Shown here: positions 25,979 to 36,123 of the stretch, in pieces | Numbering within the stretch: the stretch's first letter is position 1 | Layout of the letters: each line of letters begins with the position of its first letter | Origin: Nioella sp. MMSF_3534 | GTDB lineage: Bacteria > Pseudomonadota > Alphaproteobacteria > Rhodobacterales > Rhodobacteraceae | Assembly: GCF_030732985.1 (NCBI RefSeq) | Contig: NZ_JASHJX010000004.1 | Coordinates: 1 to 64,000, forward strand | Reading direction: 5' to 3' | Length of the DNA stretch: 64,000 bases | Made by a program: the position numbers and the translations under genes | The notes under the pieces: model-generated | Database searches by the model: none | Seen by the model: the letters and a program-made list of their open reading frames with translations, nothing else | What the model was told of the DNA's origin: nothing

Positions 25979-26389
25979 TTGGCACTCAGGTACCACCCGA
26001 AACAGGGTACAATAGTATTAGTTCGTTTTGACAAGGCATTCAAACAACCAGAGATGGTTAAGTCGCGCCCGTGCATTGTCATCTCAAAGCGTATCAAACA
26101 ACGGCCCAATCTGGTCACTGTCGTTCCACTGAGTACGACAGAACCAAACCCCGTGATGCCATATCATTGCGAAATACCAGTCGAAATGGAGCTTCCAAAG
26201 CGGTGGAACGCAACCCACTGCTGGGTTAAGGGCGATATGATCTATGCACTCAACTTTGAGCGCGTGGATTTGTTCAATCTTGGGCGCGGCACAGACGGTC
26301 GTCGAATGTACCAAACCAAAACCGTTTCAGAGGAGACATTCGCTCATGTAAAGCGGTGCGTCCTAGCAGGCCTAGGCTTCCAACCTTGA
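25979..26389 (+). CDS. PemK/MazF-family toxin-like protein
   Basis: 136 residues with the PemK/MazF fold pattern: KQGTIVLVRF, the VKSRPCIVISK strand, TVVPLSTTEP and a HCWVKGDMIYALNFERVDLF segment. Family members are sequence-specific mRNA endonucleases. The likely start is TTG at 25979 with GAGG 7 bases upstream, only 9 bases after dnaN stops. Its AT content and codon use (ATA, AGT, CAA-rich) differ from dnaN and recF, indicating transfer. No antitoxin gene is next to it; instead a three-hairpin RNA-like sequence with a terminator follows. Similar orphan PemK-like genes occur in other alphaproteobacteria (recalled, not checked). Confidence 0.8.
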   Translation: MALRYHPKQGTIVLVRFDKAFKQPEMVKSRPCIVISKRIKQRPNLVTVVPLSTTEPNPVMPYHCEIPVEMELPKRWNATHCWVKGDMIYALNFERVDLFNLGRGTDGRRMYQTKTVSEETFAHVKRCVLAGLGFQP

Positions 26390-26400
26390 CTTTTTGTGAT

Positions 26401-26538
26401 GGGAAGCGTATCTGTCGGGTCGATGCGGCACTGGCAACATCCGCTTCAAGACCTTGTGATTGCAAGGCCATCAGGCCCTCCGGCGACACCAAGCCGTGAC
26501 CTGATGCAGATAAGGCCCCGCAATTGCGGGGCTTTTTT
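26401..26538 (+). ncRNA. Candidate structured RNA downstream of pemK-like gene
   Basis: Three successive hairpins end in an intrinsic terminator. Hairpin 1 is CCTTG-TGATTG-CAAGG (26452-26467). Hairpin 2 has outer stem ATCAGG/CCTGAT and inner stem CGGC/GCCG (26470-26505). Hairpin 3 is GCCCCGC-AATT-GCGGGGC followed by six Ts (26515-26538). A weaker GCGG/CCGC stem lies upstream (about 26425-26444). No protein frame here looks real. It could be an independent small RNA, an RNA antitoxin, or merely the structured 3' end of the dnaN-pemK message. Confidence 0.45.
26515..26538 (+). terminator. Intrinsic terminator upstream of recF
   Basis: A perfect 7-bp GCCCCGC/GCGGGGC stem with an AATT loop and a run of six Ts. 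It should separate recF from the dnaN-pemK transcript. Confidence 0.9.
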
Positions 26539-26576
26539 CTTGGCGGTTGTCAGAAACCTAAACTATAGCCGATGCA

Positions 26577-27686
26577 ATGCACCTATACATCTCAAGCCTA
26601 CAGCTCTCGCATTTCCGGTCGCATAGACGGGCGTCCATGGCGCTGGACGGGCGGCCCGTGGCGCTTTTCGGCCCCAATGGCGCGGGCAAGACCAATGTTC
26701 TTGAAGCGGTGTCGCTGCTGTCTCCAGGTCGTGGGTTGCGCAGGGCCGCAGCCGAAGAAATGGCGCGGCGGCCAGAGGCGCTTGGCTGGAAGATCAAGGC
26801 GGAGCTGGTCACCGGCGGGCGGTTCCATGAGCTGGAGATGGGCGCCGAGGCGGGGCAGTCCCGCAGCCTCAAGATCGACGGCAAGCCCGAGCCGCAACTG
26901 GCGTTGGCGGGGCTCGCGCGGATTGTCTGGCTGATCCCGGCGCAGGACCGCCTCTGGATCGAAGGCGCCGAGGGGCGGCGGCGATTTCTGGACCGGATGA
27001 CCATGAGCTTTTTCCCCGATCACGGCGAGGCGGTTCTGACCCATGAAAAGGCCATGCGCGAACGCAACCGGATGCTGAAGGATATGGTGCGCGACGCGAT
27101 GTGGTACGAGGCGGTCGAGGCGCAGATGTCCGAGGCCGCGGCGCGGATCACCCGGCACCGGGCGGAGGCCGTGCAACGGTTAACGGACGCGCAGAAGGGG
27201 GCTGAGACGGCCTTTCCGGTGGCGGAGTTGTCGCTGATCGAAGGCGAGGGCAGCGAGGGGCTGGTCAACTCCGACGACTTCGCCACCGCGCATATGCAGT
27301 CCCGCCCCCGCGACATGGCGGCGGGCCGCAGCCTGATCGGCCCGCATCGCAGCGATCTTGGCGCGGTCTATGCCGTGAAACAGACCGAGGCGCGGCTCTG
27401 TTCGACGGGGGAGCAGAAGGCGCTGCTCATTTCGCTGATCCTGGCCAATGCCCGCGCATTGAAGGCCGAGACCGGTGTTGCGCCGCTGGTTCTGCTCGAC
27501 GAAGTGGCGGCGCATCTGGACGCGGGCAGGCGCGCGGCGCTGTTCGATGAGATCTGCGCGCTTGGCGGGCAAGCCTGGATGACCGGCACGGGGCCGGAGC
27601 TGTTTGAGGAACTGGGCGACAGGGCGCAGGCATTTGAAATCACGGAAGCGGATGGACAATCCACTGTTCAGAAAATGGGAGAGTAA
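26577..27686 (+). CDS. recF: DNA replication/repair protein RecF
   Basis: 369 residues. Walker A is LFGPNGAGKTNVLEAVSLLSPGRG; the RecF-specific LIPAQDRLWIEGAEGRRRFLD and signature STGEQKALLISLILA and Walker B APLVLLDEVAAHLD are all present. RecF is an SMC-like ATPase that loads RecA at single-strand gaps. The ATG at 26577 follows a short leader after the upstream terminator, so recF probably has its own promoter here. A VOC-family gene follows after 3 bases. Confidence 0.96.
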   Translation: MHLYISSLQLSHFRSHRRASMALDGRPVALFGPNGAGKTNVLEAVSLLSPGRGLRRAAAEEMARRPEALGWKIKAELVTGGRFHELEMGAEAGQSRSLKIDGKPEPQLALAGLARIVWLIPAQDRLWIEGAEGRRRFLDRMTMSFFPDHGEAVLTHEKAMRERNRMLKDMVRDAMWYEAVEAQMSEAAARITRHRAEAVQRLTDAQKGAETAFPVAELSLIEGEGSEGLVNSDDFATAHMQSRPRDMAAGRSLIGPHRSDLGAVYAVKQTEARLCSTGEQKALLISLILANARALKAETGVAPLVLLDEVAAHLDAGRRAALFDEICALGGQAWMTGTGPELFEELGDRAQAFEITEADGQSTVQKMGE

Positions 27687-27689
27687 CCA

Positions 27690-28133
27690 ATGACACCGCA
27701 ACGCATCACCCTCGTTACCCTTGGCGTTGCCGATATGGCGCGCGCCCGCGCATTCTACGAAGCGCTTGGATGGGAGCGGCATCCGGAAAGCCAGGAGGCG
27801 GTGACGTTCTATCAGGCCAACGGGTTTGCCTTCGGGCTGTTCGGGCTGGAGGATTTGGCGAAGGATCAGGGGCGGCCCGGTGCAGCGCTTGGCACCGGGG
27901 CCACGACACTAGCCCAGAACTTCGCGACCGAGGCCGAGGTTGATGCGGCCTATGCCCGCGCGCTGGCCGCAGGGGCGGCGCCGCTGAAAGCGCCGGAGAA
28001 AGTCTTCTGGGGCGGCTATTCGGGCTATTTCGCGGACCCCGACGGCCATGTCTGGGAACTGGCGATGAACCCTTACTGGCCGCTGAATGACGACGGCAGC
28101 CTGACCTTGCCGGGGCCAAGCGATGCAGATTGA
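27690..28133 (+). CDS. VOC (glyoxalase-like) family protein
   Basis: 147 residues with two VOC half-domains: RITLVTLGVADMARARAFYEALGW at the start and YFADPDGHVWELAMNPYWPL at the end. His and Glu of DPDGHVWEL are likely metal ligands. The FWGGYSGYFADPDGH pattern is typical of small VOC proteins of unknown substrate. It starts 3 bases after recF, with GGGAG near the recF end serving as ribosome site, and overlaps the following GNAT gene by 11 bases, so the three are probably one transcript. Confidence 0.88.
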   Translation: MTPQRITLVTLGVADMARARAFYEALGWERHPESQEAVTFYQANGFAFGLFGLEDLAKDQGRPGAALGTGATTLAQNFATEAEVDAAYARALAAGAAPLKAPEKVFWGGYSGYFADPDGHVWELAMNPYWPLNDDGSLTLPGPSDAD

Positions 28134-28656
28134 AGCCATCCACGAGATCGACCTGACACGCGGGCAGGACGCGGAGATCGCCGCGCTGCTCACCCGTGCT
28201 TTTGGCGAAGGGGCCGGATATGGCTCCATGTCCTTCTACAACCAGAGGCACCACTTACGGCTTCTGGCACGGCTTGACGGGGTGCTGGTGGGTCACTTTG
28301 CGCTTGCCTATCGGTGGATACGGATGGGCGATGAACGCGTGCAGATCGTCGGCATTGGCGAGGTGGCCACCGATCCCGACCATCGGGGAAAGGGCATTGC
28401 CTCGGCTTTGATGACAGCCACCAAAGAGCGTGCCGGCGCCACTCTTGCCGATTTTCTCGTGCTGTTCGGCGTGCGCCCGCTATACGAGGGAACGGGATTC
28501 GCCGCGAAGGACAACATCGTGCGCCACATGGGAATCGAGAATGATCACAGCACCGGTATCCTTGAGGGGAGAGACACCAAATTGAAGGTTCTTCAACTCG
28601 GGGACATCGAATGGGATGACGCGGCTGTGATCGACCTGCTTGGCCCCAGTTTCTAG
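28123..28656 (+). CDS. GNAT-family N-acetyltransferase
   Basis: 177 residues with the acetyl-CoA-binding motif A as IGEVATDPDHRGKGIASALM and a downstream beta-strand DFLVLFGVRPLYEGTGF. It begins inside the end of the VOC gene (11-base overlap) and is followed by a LysE-family gene after 9 bases. Substrate unknown; the conserved layout resembles small-molecule or aminoglycoside-type acetyltransferases, but nothing specific can be claimed. Confidence 0.87.
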   Translation: MQIEAIHEIDLTRGQDAEIAALLTRAFGEGAGYGSMSFYNQRHHLRLLARLDGVLVGHFALAYRWIRMGDERVQIVGIGEVATDPDHRGKGIASALMTATKERAGATLADFLVLFGVRPLYEGTGFAAKDNIVRHMGIENDHSTGILEGRDTKLKVLQLGDIEWDDAAVIDLLGPSF

Positions 28657-28665
28657 GGGCGCCCG

Positions 28666-29286
28666 ATGACCATCACCGCATTTGACATGGCGCTCTATGC
28701 CGGGGCGCTGTTCGTTCTGTTCCTGACACCGGGACCGGTCTGGCTGGCGCTGGCCGCGCGTACCCTGGCGCATGGGGTCGGCGCGGCGTTGCCGCTGATT
28801 CTGGGCGTCGCGCTTGGGGATGTGGCGTGGAGCCTTGTGGCCATCTTGGGACTGAGCTGGGTCGTGCAGACCTACTCGGGAATCATGGTCGTCCTGCGCT
28901 GGCTGGCCGTCGCGGTCTTTGCGCTGATGGGGCTGTTGATCATCCGGCATGCGGACCAGGGGATCGAGGCCAACAGCCGCCTGAACCGCAAGGGGGCCTG
29001 GGCCGGTTTCATCGCGGGGCTGGCAGCCATTCTGGCCAACCCAAAGGCGATCCTGTTCTACATGGGGATGCTGCCGGGGTTCTTTGACATCTCGCAACTG
29101 ACCCGGATCGACATCGCGATCATCGCCGCCATTTCCATGTGTGTGCCGGTAATAGGCAATCTGATGTTCGCCAGTTTCGTAGACCGGGCGCGGCGGCTGA
29201 TCACCTCACCCGGCGCGCTGAAGCGGACCAACCAGATCGCGGGCGGCCTGCTGATCTGCGTGGCGGTCGTGATCGCGCTGACCTAG
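28666..29286 (+). CDS. LysE-family exporter
   Basis: 206 residues with about six hydrophobic segments and the family motif LTPGPVWLALAARTLAHG near the N terminus, followed by ANPKAILFYMGMLPGFF. LysE/RhtB proteins export amino acids or related metabolites across the inner membrane. It is the last gene of a recF-VOC-GNAT-LysE run; its stop overlaps the stop of the convergent CPBP gene by 4 bases. Confidence 0.9.
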   Translation: MTITAFDMALYAGALFVLFLTPGPVWLALAARTLAHGVGAALPLILGVALGDVAWSLVAILGLSWVVQTYSGIMVVLRWLAVAVFALMGLLIIRHADQGIEANSRLNRKGAWAGFIAGLAAILANPKAILFYMGMLPGFFDISQLTRIDIAIIAAISMCVPVIGNLMFASFVDRARRLITSPGALKRTNQIAGGLLICVAVVIALT

Positions 29287-30029
29287 GCGCGGATTGTCAC
29301 CCACCCCGTGACAGCCAGTGCAATCGCCCAGTAGGGCAGCAGCGTCGCGCGGAAGTAACTGACGGAGTCGCCGAGGCCGCCAATCAGCGCGACCCCGGCC
29401 GTGACGTTCACGGCAAGATGGAACAGGATCGCAGGCGCGATGGAGGTGCTGAGATGGGTCATGCCCCCCAGGATCACCGCGTAGGCCATGACATGCGCCG
29501 CGAAAAGCGGGATGGGCAGTTCTGATTGGGGAGACTCCACCAGCCATAGCGGCAGGTGCCACATGAACCAGACCACCCCCACCACCAGCGAGGCCGAGAA
29601 CCACCCAATTTGTCCCGCCAGCATGGGCTGCATCACGCCACGCCAGCCCAGTTCCTCGCCCAATGGGCCGAGGATCAGGTTGAACAGCACCAGCTTGCTG
29701 GCCATCGCGATTGTCAGCAGATGCGCGTCAGGCAGGCCCCCATGCCGGTAGGCGGCGATCAGCAGGGCCATGATCGGCGTCAGGGACATGATCCAGACAG
29801 GTAGCGGCACATCACTTAGCATCACTGCCCGCTGCAAGAGCCCTGCAAGCTCTCCGGATCGGGCTGCAAGAACGATCGCGGCAAGGGACGGTCCCCAGAC
29901 CGCGAGCAGCCAGACCGGCAGACCGCGCGCGGACTCTGGCGACTGCGCACCCGGAACCCAGTAGATGCCCGCGAAGGCGACAAGCGAGATCAGGAAGGTC
30001 AGCAGGATGAACGGGGTCAGCGCCATCAT
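29283..30029 (-). CDS. CPBP-family intramembrane metalloprotease
   Basis: 248 residues, seven or eight hydrophobic segments, with the three Abi/CPBP motifs: GPLGEELGWRGVMQ (Glu-Glu and Arg), FMWHLPLW (His) and FHLAVNVTAG (His). Such proteins are Rce1-like intramembrane endopeptidases; bacterial substrates are mostly unknown, some being linked to bacteriocin self-immunity. Its start overlaps the stop of the TetR-type regulator by 4 bases, so the two form an operon and the regulator probably controls both. Confidence 0.88.
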   Translation of the reverse strand: MMALTPFILLTFLISLVAFAGIYWVPGAQSPESARGLPVWLLAVWGPSLAAIVLAARSGELAGLLQRAVMLSDVPLPVWIMSLTPIMALLIAAYRHGGLPDAHLLTIAMASKLVLFNLILGPLGEELGWRGVMQPMLAGQIGWFSASLVVGVVWFMWHLPLWLVESPQSELPIPLFAAHVMAYAVILGGMTHLSTSIAPAILFHLAVNVTAGVALIGGLGDSVSYFRATLLPYWAIALAVTGWVTIRA

Positions 30030-30616
30030 GGCGTTCCGTCCAATGCCGTCAGGACCGGGGCGAACAGTCCGGGCTTGTCGAGCATGGCTTCACATCCGAT
30101 CAGGGCGCTGCGGGCAAAGGATACCGCCGCGTCCTGCGTCCAATGCCCGGTCAGAACCTGCCGGGTAATGCGGTGATTGACGGACAGGATGATCTGCGCG
30201 GCGTGCTCTGCGGGCATCGGCAGATTGCCGGATTGTGACAGGGCCTCTTCAATCAACGGTGCGAGATGCCTGTCCTGCGCTGTTTCCAGATAGCCGAGAT
30301 AGAGCGTGATATCGTCCGGTGCGGTCAGGCTGTCCTCAACGCCCGCTGGCGCGTCCAGATAGGCCGAGCCTTTCGTCAGCAAGGCACAAAGATCCGGTCC
30401 GGCAGCTTTCGCCAGGGCCTTCTGCTCTCGGTCCACCAACGCCTGAAGCACTGCCGATTTCGACCCAAAATGGTGATAGAATCCGCCGCGCGACAGGCCT
30501 GTTTCAGCGCGAATATGCTCTATCTGAACTTCGGCATAGCCATGGTTGAGAAACAGCTTCAGCGCCACATCCAGAATCTGGTCAACCCTGTCTTTGGATG
30601 ATTTCCGAACGCGCAT
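30026..30616 (-). CDS. TetR-family transcriptional regulator
   Basis: 196 residues. The N-terminal helix-turn-helix is clear (VDQILDVALKLFLNHGYAEV, then GLSRGGFYHHFGSKSAVLQA). The C-terminal ligand-binding part is variable. The ATG at 30616 is used: GGAG sits about 8 bases upstream, and an earlier in-frame start would overlap the palindromic operator at 30635-30652. It is co-transcribed with the CPBP protease gene. Ligand unknown. Confidence 0.9.
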   Translation of the reverse strand: MRVRKSSKDRVDQILDVALKLFLNHGYAEVQIEHIRAETGLSRGGFYHHFGSKSAVLQALVDREQKALAKAAGPDLCALLTKGSAYLDAPAGVEDSLTAPDDITLYLGYLETAQDRHLAPLIEEALSQSGNLPMPAEHAAQIILSVNHRITRQVLTGHWTQDAAVSFARSALIGCEAMLDKPGLFAPVLTALDGTP

Positions 30617-30634
30617 GGCGGGTCTCCGTGATTC

Positions 30635-30652
30635 TACCGACACATGTCGGTA
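30635..30652. promoter_or_regulatory. Palindromic operator upstream of tetR-type gene
   Basis: TACCGAC-ACAT-GTCGGTA is an 18-base inverted repeat with 7-base arms, 19 bases before the TetR-type ATG. The size and spacing fit a TetR dimer site for autoregulation. Confidence 0.6.
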
Positions 30653-30708
30653 TAAGGCATTGGCGCCTCTGCCGCAACATCACCACCCCCCCTAAATATT
30701 GTGTCTGA

Positions 30709-33186
<2,478 letters not shown>

Positions 33187-33208
33187 GGGCGAACGGTCGG
33201 GCGGGGCC

Positions 33209-33250
33209 AACCCTCTTGCAAGAGGGTTCAAATTCCTTGCAAGGAATTTG
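33209..33250. repeat. Two abutting perfect palindromes after gyrB
   Basis: AACCCTCTTGCAAGAGGGTT (33209-33228) is a perfect 20-base palindrome and is followed without a gap by a perfect 22-base palindrome with arms CAAATTCCTTG (33229-33250). Both are centred on TTGCAA. They lie 23 bases after the gyrB stop. They could be a termination or transcript-end signal, a protein-binding site or a REP-type element. Confidence 0.7.
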
Positions 33251-33310
33251 CCCGCCAGGCCGCAACTGTCTGTCATTCCTCGATCCCAGGGGAAAAGGAG
33301 AGCGCTTCGC

Positions 33311-33736
33311 ATGACCATCAGACCACTCCGCCTCGCTCTTTGCCTCGCTCTCATCTCCGGCACCCCTGCCCTCGCGCAACAGGACGCCGCCATTGAGGCA
33401 ATGCAGGACTACCTGATGTTCGCCGAGGAAACTGCGGGCATCATCCTGCCGCAGCAGATCGACCAGACCGTGTTCGACAATGCGCTTTTCGTCGACACCC
33501 GCAGCGCCGCACAGCACGCCGAGGCGACCATCCCCGGCGCGGTCCACATCGAATGGCGCGAGGTTCTGGACCGGATCGACGAAATCCCCGAAACCCGGAT
33601 GACCATCCTCTTCTGCAACACCGGCGCGCGATCCTCTCAGGCTACTTTCGCGCTGCGCGTGGCCGGGCGAACCAACGTGGTCGTCTTGCAATCGGGTTTT
33701 GAAGGCTGGTTGCAGGACGCAGCCTATCATCCCTGA
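33311..33736 (+). CDS. Exported rhodanese-domain protein
   Basis: 141 residues with a signal peptide (LRLALCLALISGTPALAQQ) and a single rhodanese domain: DNALFVDTRSAAQHAEATIPGA and the active-site loop LFCNTGARSSQ containing the catalytic Cys. It probably works in the periplasm as a sulfurtransferase or sulfur carrier. The ATG at 33311 fits the signal peptide and has an AAAGGAG site about 9 bases upstream. It is co-directional with gyrB but separated by the palindromes, and converges on the MttB-like gene. Confidence 0.87.
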   Translation: MTIRPLRLALCLALISGTPALAQQDAAIEAMQDYLMFAEETAGIILPQQIDQTVFDNALFVDTRSAAQHAEATIPGAVHIEWREVLDRIDEIPETRMTILFCNTGARSSQATFALRVAGRTNVVVLQSGFEGWLQDAAYHP

Positions 33737-33752
33737 CAGGCCGCGCCGCCGA

Positions 33753-35297
33753 TCAGATCACGATATTGAATTTCTCCCGCACCGCGACGTCGATCTCGGG
33801 CGAGATCAGGTTCGGCGCGCTGGCAAGGATTGCCTGTTTCCTGGCCGTCGCGGCATCCAGCAGCATCGGTTTGCCGGCCTCTGCCCATTCCTTGGGGCTC
33901 ATCCGGTTGCCGTATTTCGGATAGACGAAGTCCGATTCCATCCGCGCCAGAGTCCGGTCGGTGCCAAGGTAGTGGCCCGGCCCGCCCAGACAGACCTCGG
34001 CCATCTGATCGAGGGCCAGCGTCTCGTCATCCACCTCGATCCCGCGCACGCAGCGCAGGGCCTGACCGATCAGGTCATCGCCCAGGATCAGCGACTCATG
34101 GCAGAACCCGAGCAGCGAGGCATGCATCCCCGCCGCCTCGTAGACCATGTTCACACCCGACAGCCCGGCCATGACGTTGGAACACATCTGTTCCCATCCC
34201 GCCTGCATATCCGGCAGCTTGCTGTCCGATGCCCCCGCAGCCGCGCCGCCGGGCAGGCCGTAGAACTGGTGCATCTGCGCGCAGCCCGCCGTCAGCAGCG
34301 CCTGTTCCCCCGACCCGATCGACATGGCCCCGGTGCGCAGGTCCAGCCCGAAGGGCCAGGTGCCCATGATCGCCGGATGCCCCGGCGCGATGGCGTTGAC
34401 ATAGACAAGACCCGCAAGGCATTCCGCCACCCCCTGCGTGATTGCCCCCGCGATGGTCGAGGGCGCCGTGGCCCCCGCCATGCCCGCAGACAGCAGCAGG
34501 ATCGGCATGCCGCCCCGAATGCAGGCTTCCATCGTTTCGCAGCTTTCGGTTGCAAAGGTCATCGGCGGCACGACAAAGCAGTTGGAGTTCGAGATAAAGG
34601 GCCGTTCCCGATAGGCCGCCTCGCCCCCCGCCAGCATATAGATCAGCTCAAAGCATTTCTCGACATGGGAGGGATCGGAGAAGGACGTCCCGATATGCTT
34701 GGTGGTGCCCGCAACCGCGCCGTAGATGGTGTTCAGGTCCATATCCAGATTGTCGGGAATATCCCGGCAGACCATGGGCCGCTGGAAGAAGTGGATATTG
34801 TCCAGCGCCTGCGTGATCCGGGCGGCGTCGTGCAAGTCCTGCGCGGTGGACTCACGGTACGTGTTGGTTTCCACATCGACCAGATGCACCGCTGCCCCGG
34901 CGGTTCCGAAATGGGTGTTGGTGCCGGACAGGTGCATGTCATATCGCGGATCGCGCCCACACAGGGTGATGTCACGCGCCGCCATGGCCAGCGTGTCTTC
35001 GACCAGGCCAGCCGGGAAGCGGATGCGGCCGTCATCGCCCAGGATTGCCCCCGCGCCGGTCAGGATCTCGATGCCCGAGTCCGGTGCGCCCGACAGGCCG
35101 ATGGTTTCCAAAGCTTGAAGCGCGGCCTTGTGGATGCGCTCGATACTCGCATCCGTCAGGGGTTTCAAAGTGCCGCCGGGCATACCGGGCCGGATGGACC
35201 GGGCGTGTTCTGCGGGCGGTGCCGAGCGAAGGGCCTTGCGGGCGGCGCGGCCACCGGATCGGCGGCTACGCGCTTGGGGTTCTATTGCCTCAGTCAT
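33753..35297 (-). CDS. Trimethylamine methyltransferase family protein (MttB-like, non-pyrrolysine)
   Basis: 514 residues spanning the whole MttB fold without any in-frame amber codon, so it is a pyrrolysine-free homologue. Such homologues include glycine-betaine and other quaternary-amine methyltransferases that pass the methyl to a corrinoid protein. The N-terminal about 35 residues are Arg/Ala-rich and probably disordered. No corrinoid protein gene is adjacent. The ATG at 35297 has GGAGG 8 bases upstream; its start overlaps the end of the upstream PEP-mutase-like gene by 8 bases. As the last gene of the betaine operon, its substrate is probably betaine or a related methylamine (inference). 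Confidence 0.85.
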   Translation of the reverse strand: MTEAIEPQARSRRSGGRAARKALRSAPPAEHARSIRPGMPGGTLKPLTDASIERIHKAALQALETIGLSGAPDSGIEILTGAGAILGDDGRIRFPAGLVEDTLAMAARDITLCGRDPRYDMHLSGTNTHFGTAGAAVHLVDVETNTYRESTAQDLHDAARITQALDNIHFFQRPMVCRDIPDNLDMDLNTIYGAVAGTTKHIGTSFSDPSHVEKCFELIYMLAGGEAAYRERPFISNSNCFVVPPMTFATESCETMEACIRGGMPILLLSAGMAGATAPSTIAGAITQGVAECLAGLVYVNAIAPGHPAIMGTWPFGLDLRTGAMSIGSGEQALLTAGCAQMHQFYGLPGGAAAGASDSKLPDMQAGWEQMCSNVMAGLSGVNMVYEAAGMHASLLGFCHESLILGDDLIGQALRCVRGIEVDDETLALDQMAEVCLGGPGHYLGTDRTLARMESDFVYPKYGNRMSPKEWAEAGKPMLLDAATARKQAILASAPNLISPEIDVAVREKFNIVI

Positions 35298-36123
35298 CTG
35301 CCATTCCTCCATTCAGCAGAATGTCGATATCGTCACCCGAGGCCGCCCGTTTCAGCGGCTCGAAATGTCCGTCGTTCAGCATCGCGCCCATGCAATCGCG
35401 GATCGCGGCATGGGTCACGCGGGCGATCTGGCTGCCGGTCGAAATACGGCGCACGCCCATGGCGGCCAGCTCGGCCACTGTCATGTCCTGCAAGGGTCCG
35501 GCGGCCAGCGCGTTAACCGGAGCAGAGACCGAGGCCAGCACCTGCGCCAGTTCCGCCTTGCCCGGTGGCACCGGCAGGTAGAGGCAATCGGCCCCCGCTG
35601 CCTCAAACGCTTGCAAACGCCGAATGCCTTCGGCCAGGTCGTAACTGCCGTTCATTACGCCATCAGCGCGGGCCACCAGCACGAAGGGCCGGCCAAGCGC
35701 GCGCGCGGCAGACGCTGCGGCCCGGATGCGCTCCACCGCCAGATCGAACGCATAGGCCGGGTTGCCCGCCACCATCTGCGTATCTTCGATCCCGCAGCCC
35801 GAAAGCCCCACCTCCGCCGCCAACCGGATGGTGTCCGCCACGCCGTCAGGGTCATCGGCAAAGCCATTCTCGAAATCGCCCGACACCGGCAGGCCGGTCG
35901 CCGCGACGATGTCTTCCGCATGGGCCAACGCCTCGTCCCGCGTGATCGTGCCCATATCGGGCCGCCCGAGGGTGAACGCCTGCGCCGCCGAGGACGTCGC
36001 CAATGCCTGCGCGCCCATGGCCGCCATCATCCGCGCCGAGCCCATATCCCACGGGTTCGGGATCACGAAACAGCCCGCGCTATGCAGCTCTGCAAACCTG
36101 TCGTGGCGGGCAGTCAGCCTCAT
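35290..36123 (-). CDS. Isocitrate lyase/PEP mutase superfamily protein
   Basis: 277 residues, a TIM-barrel with the superfamily pattern VIPNPWDMGSARMMAAMGAQ, SGDFENGFADDPD and GCGIEDTQ; Glu/Asp of the metal site are in GDFENG and IEDT. The short length and replaced KKCGH loop indicate the oxaloacetate decarboxylase/phosphonomutase-like branch rather than isocitrate lyase. It overlaps the sarcosine dehydrogenase-like gene upstream (ATGA) and the MttB-like gene downstream. What it does in betaine catabolism is not clear; handling of a C3 or C2 product is possible. Confidence 0.82.
   Translation of the reverse strand: MRLTARHDRFAELHSAGCFVIPNPWDMGSARMMAAMGAQALATSSAAQAFTLGRPDMGTITRDEALAHAEDIVAATGLPVSGDFENGFADDPDGVADTIRLAAEVGLSGCGIEDTQMVAGNPAYAFDLAVERIRAAASAARALGRPFVLVARADGVMNGSYDLAEGIRRLQAFEAAGADCLYLPVPPGKAELAQVLASVSAPVNALAAGPLQDMTVAELAAMGVRRISTGSQIARVTHAAIRDCMGAMLNDGHFEPLKRAASGDDIDILLNGGMADD

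Noticed and set aside
26274-26626. Short open frames over the candidate RNA after the PemK-like gene (minus 26274-26492, plus 26396-26626).
   Set aside because: Neither has a ribosome site, and the plus frame reads through an intrinsic terminator into recF; hairpin structure explains the segment better.
33221-33240. tRNA T-arm-like sequence GGGTTCAAATTCC.
   Set aside because: It is the junction of the two palindromes; no acceptor, D or anticodon arms can be built around it.
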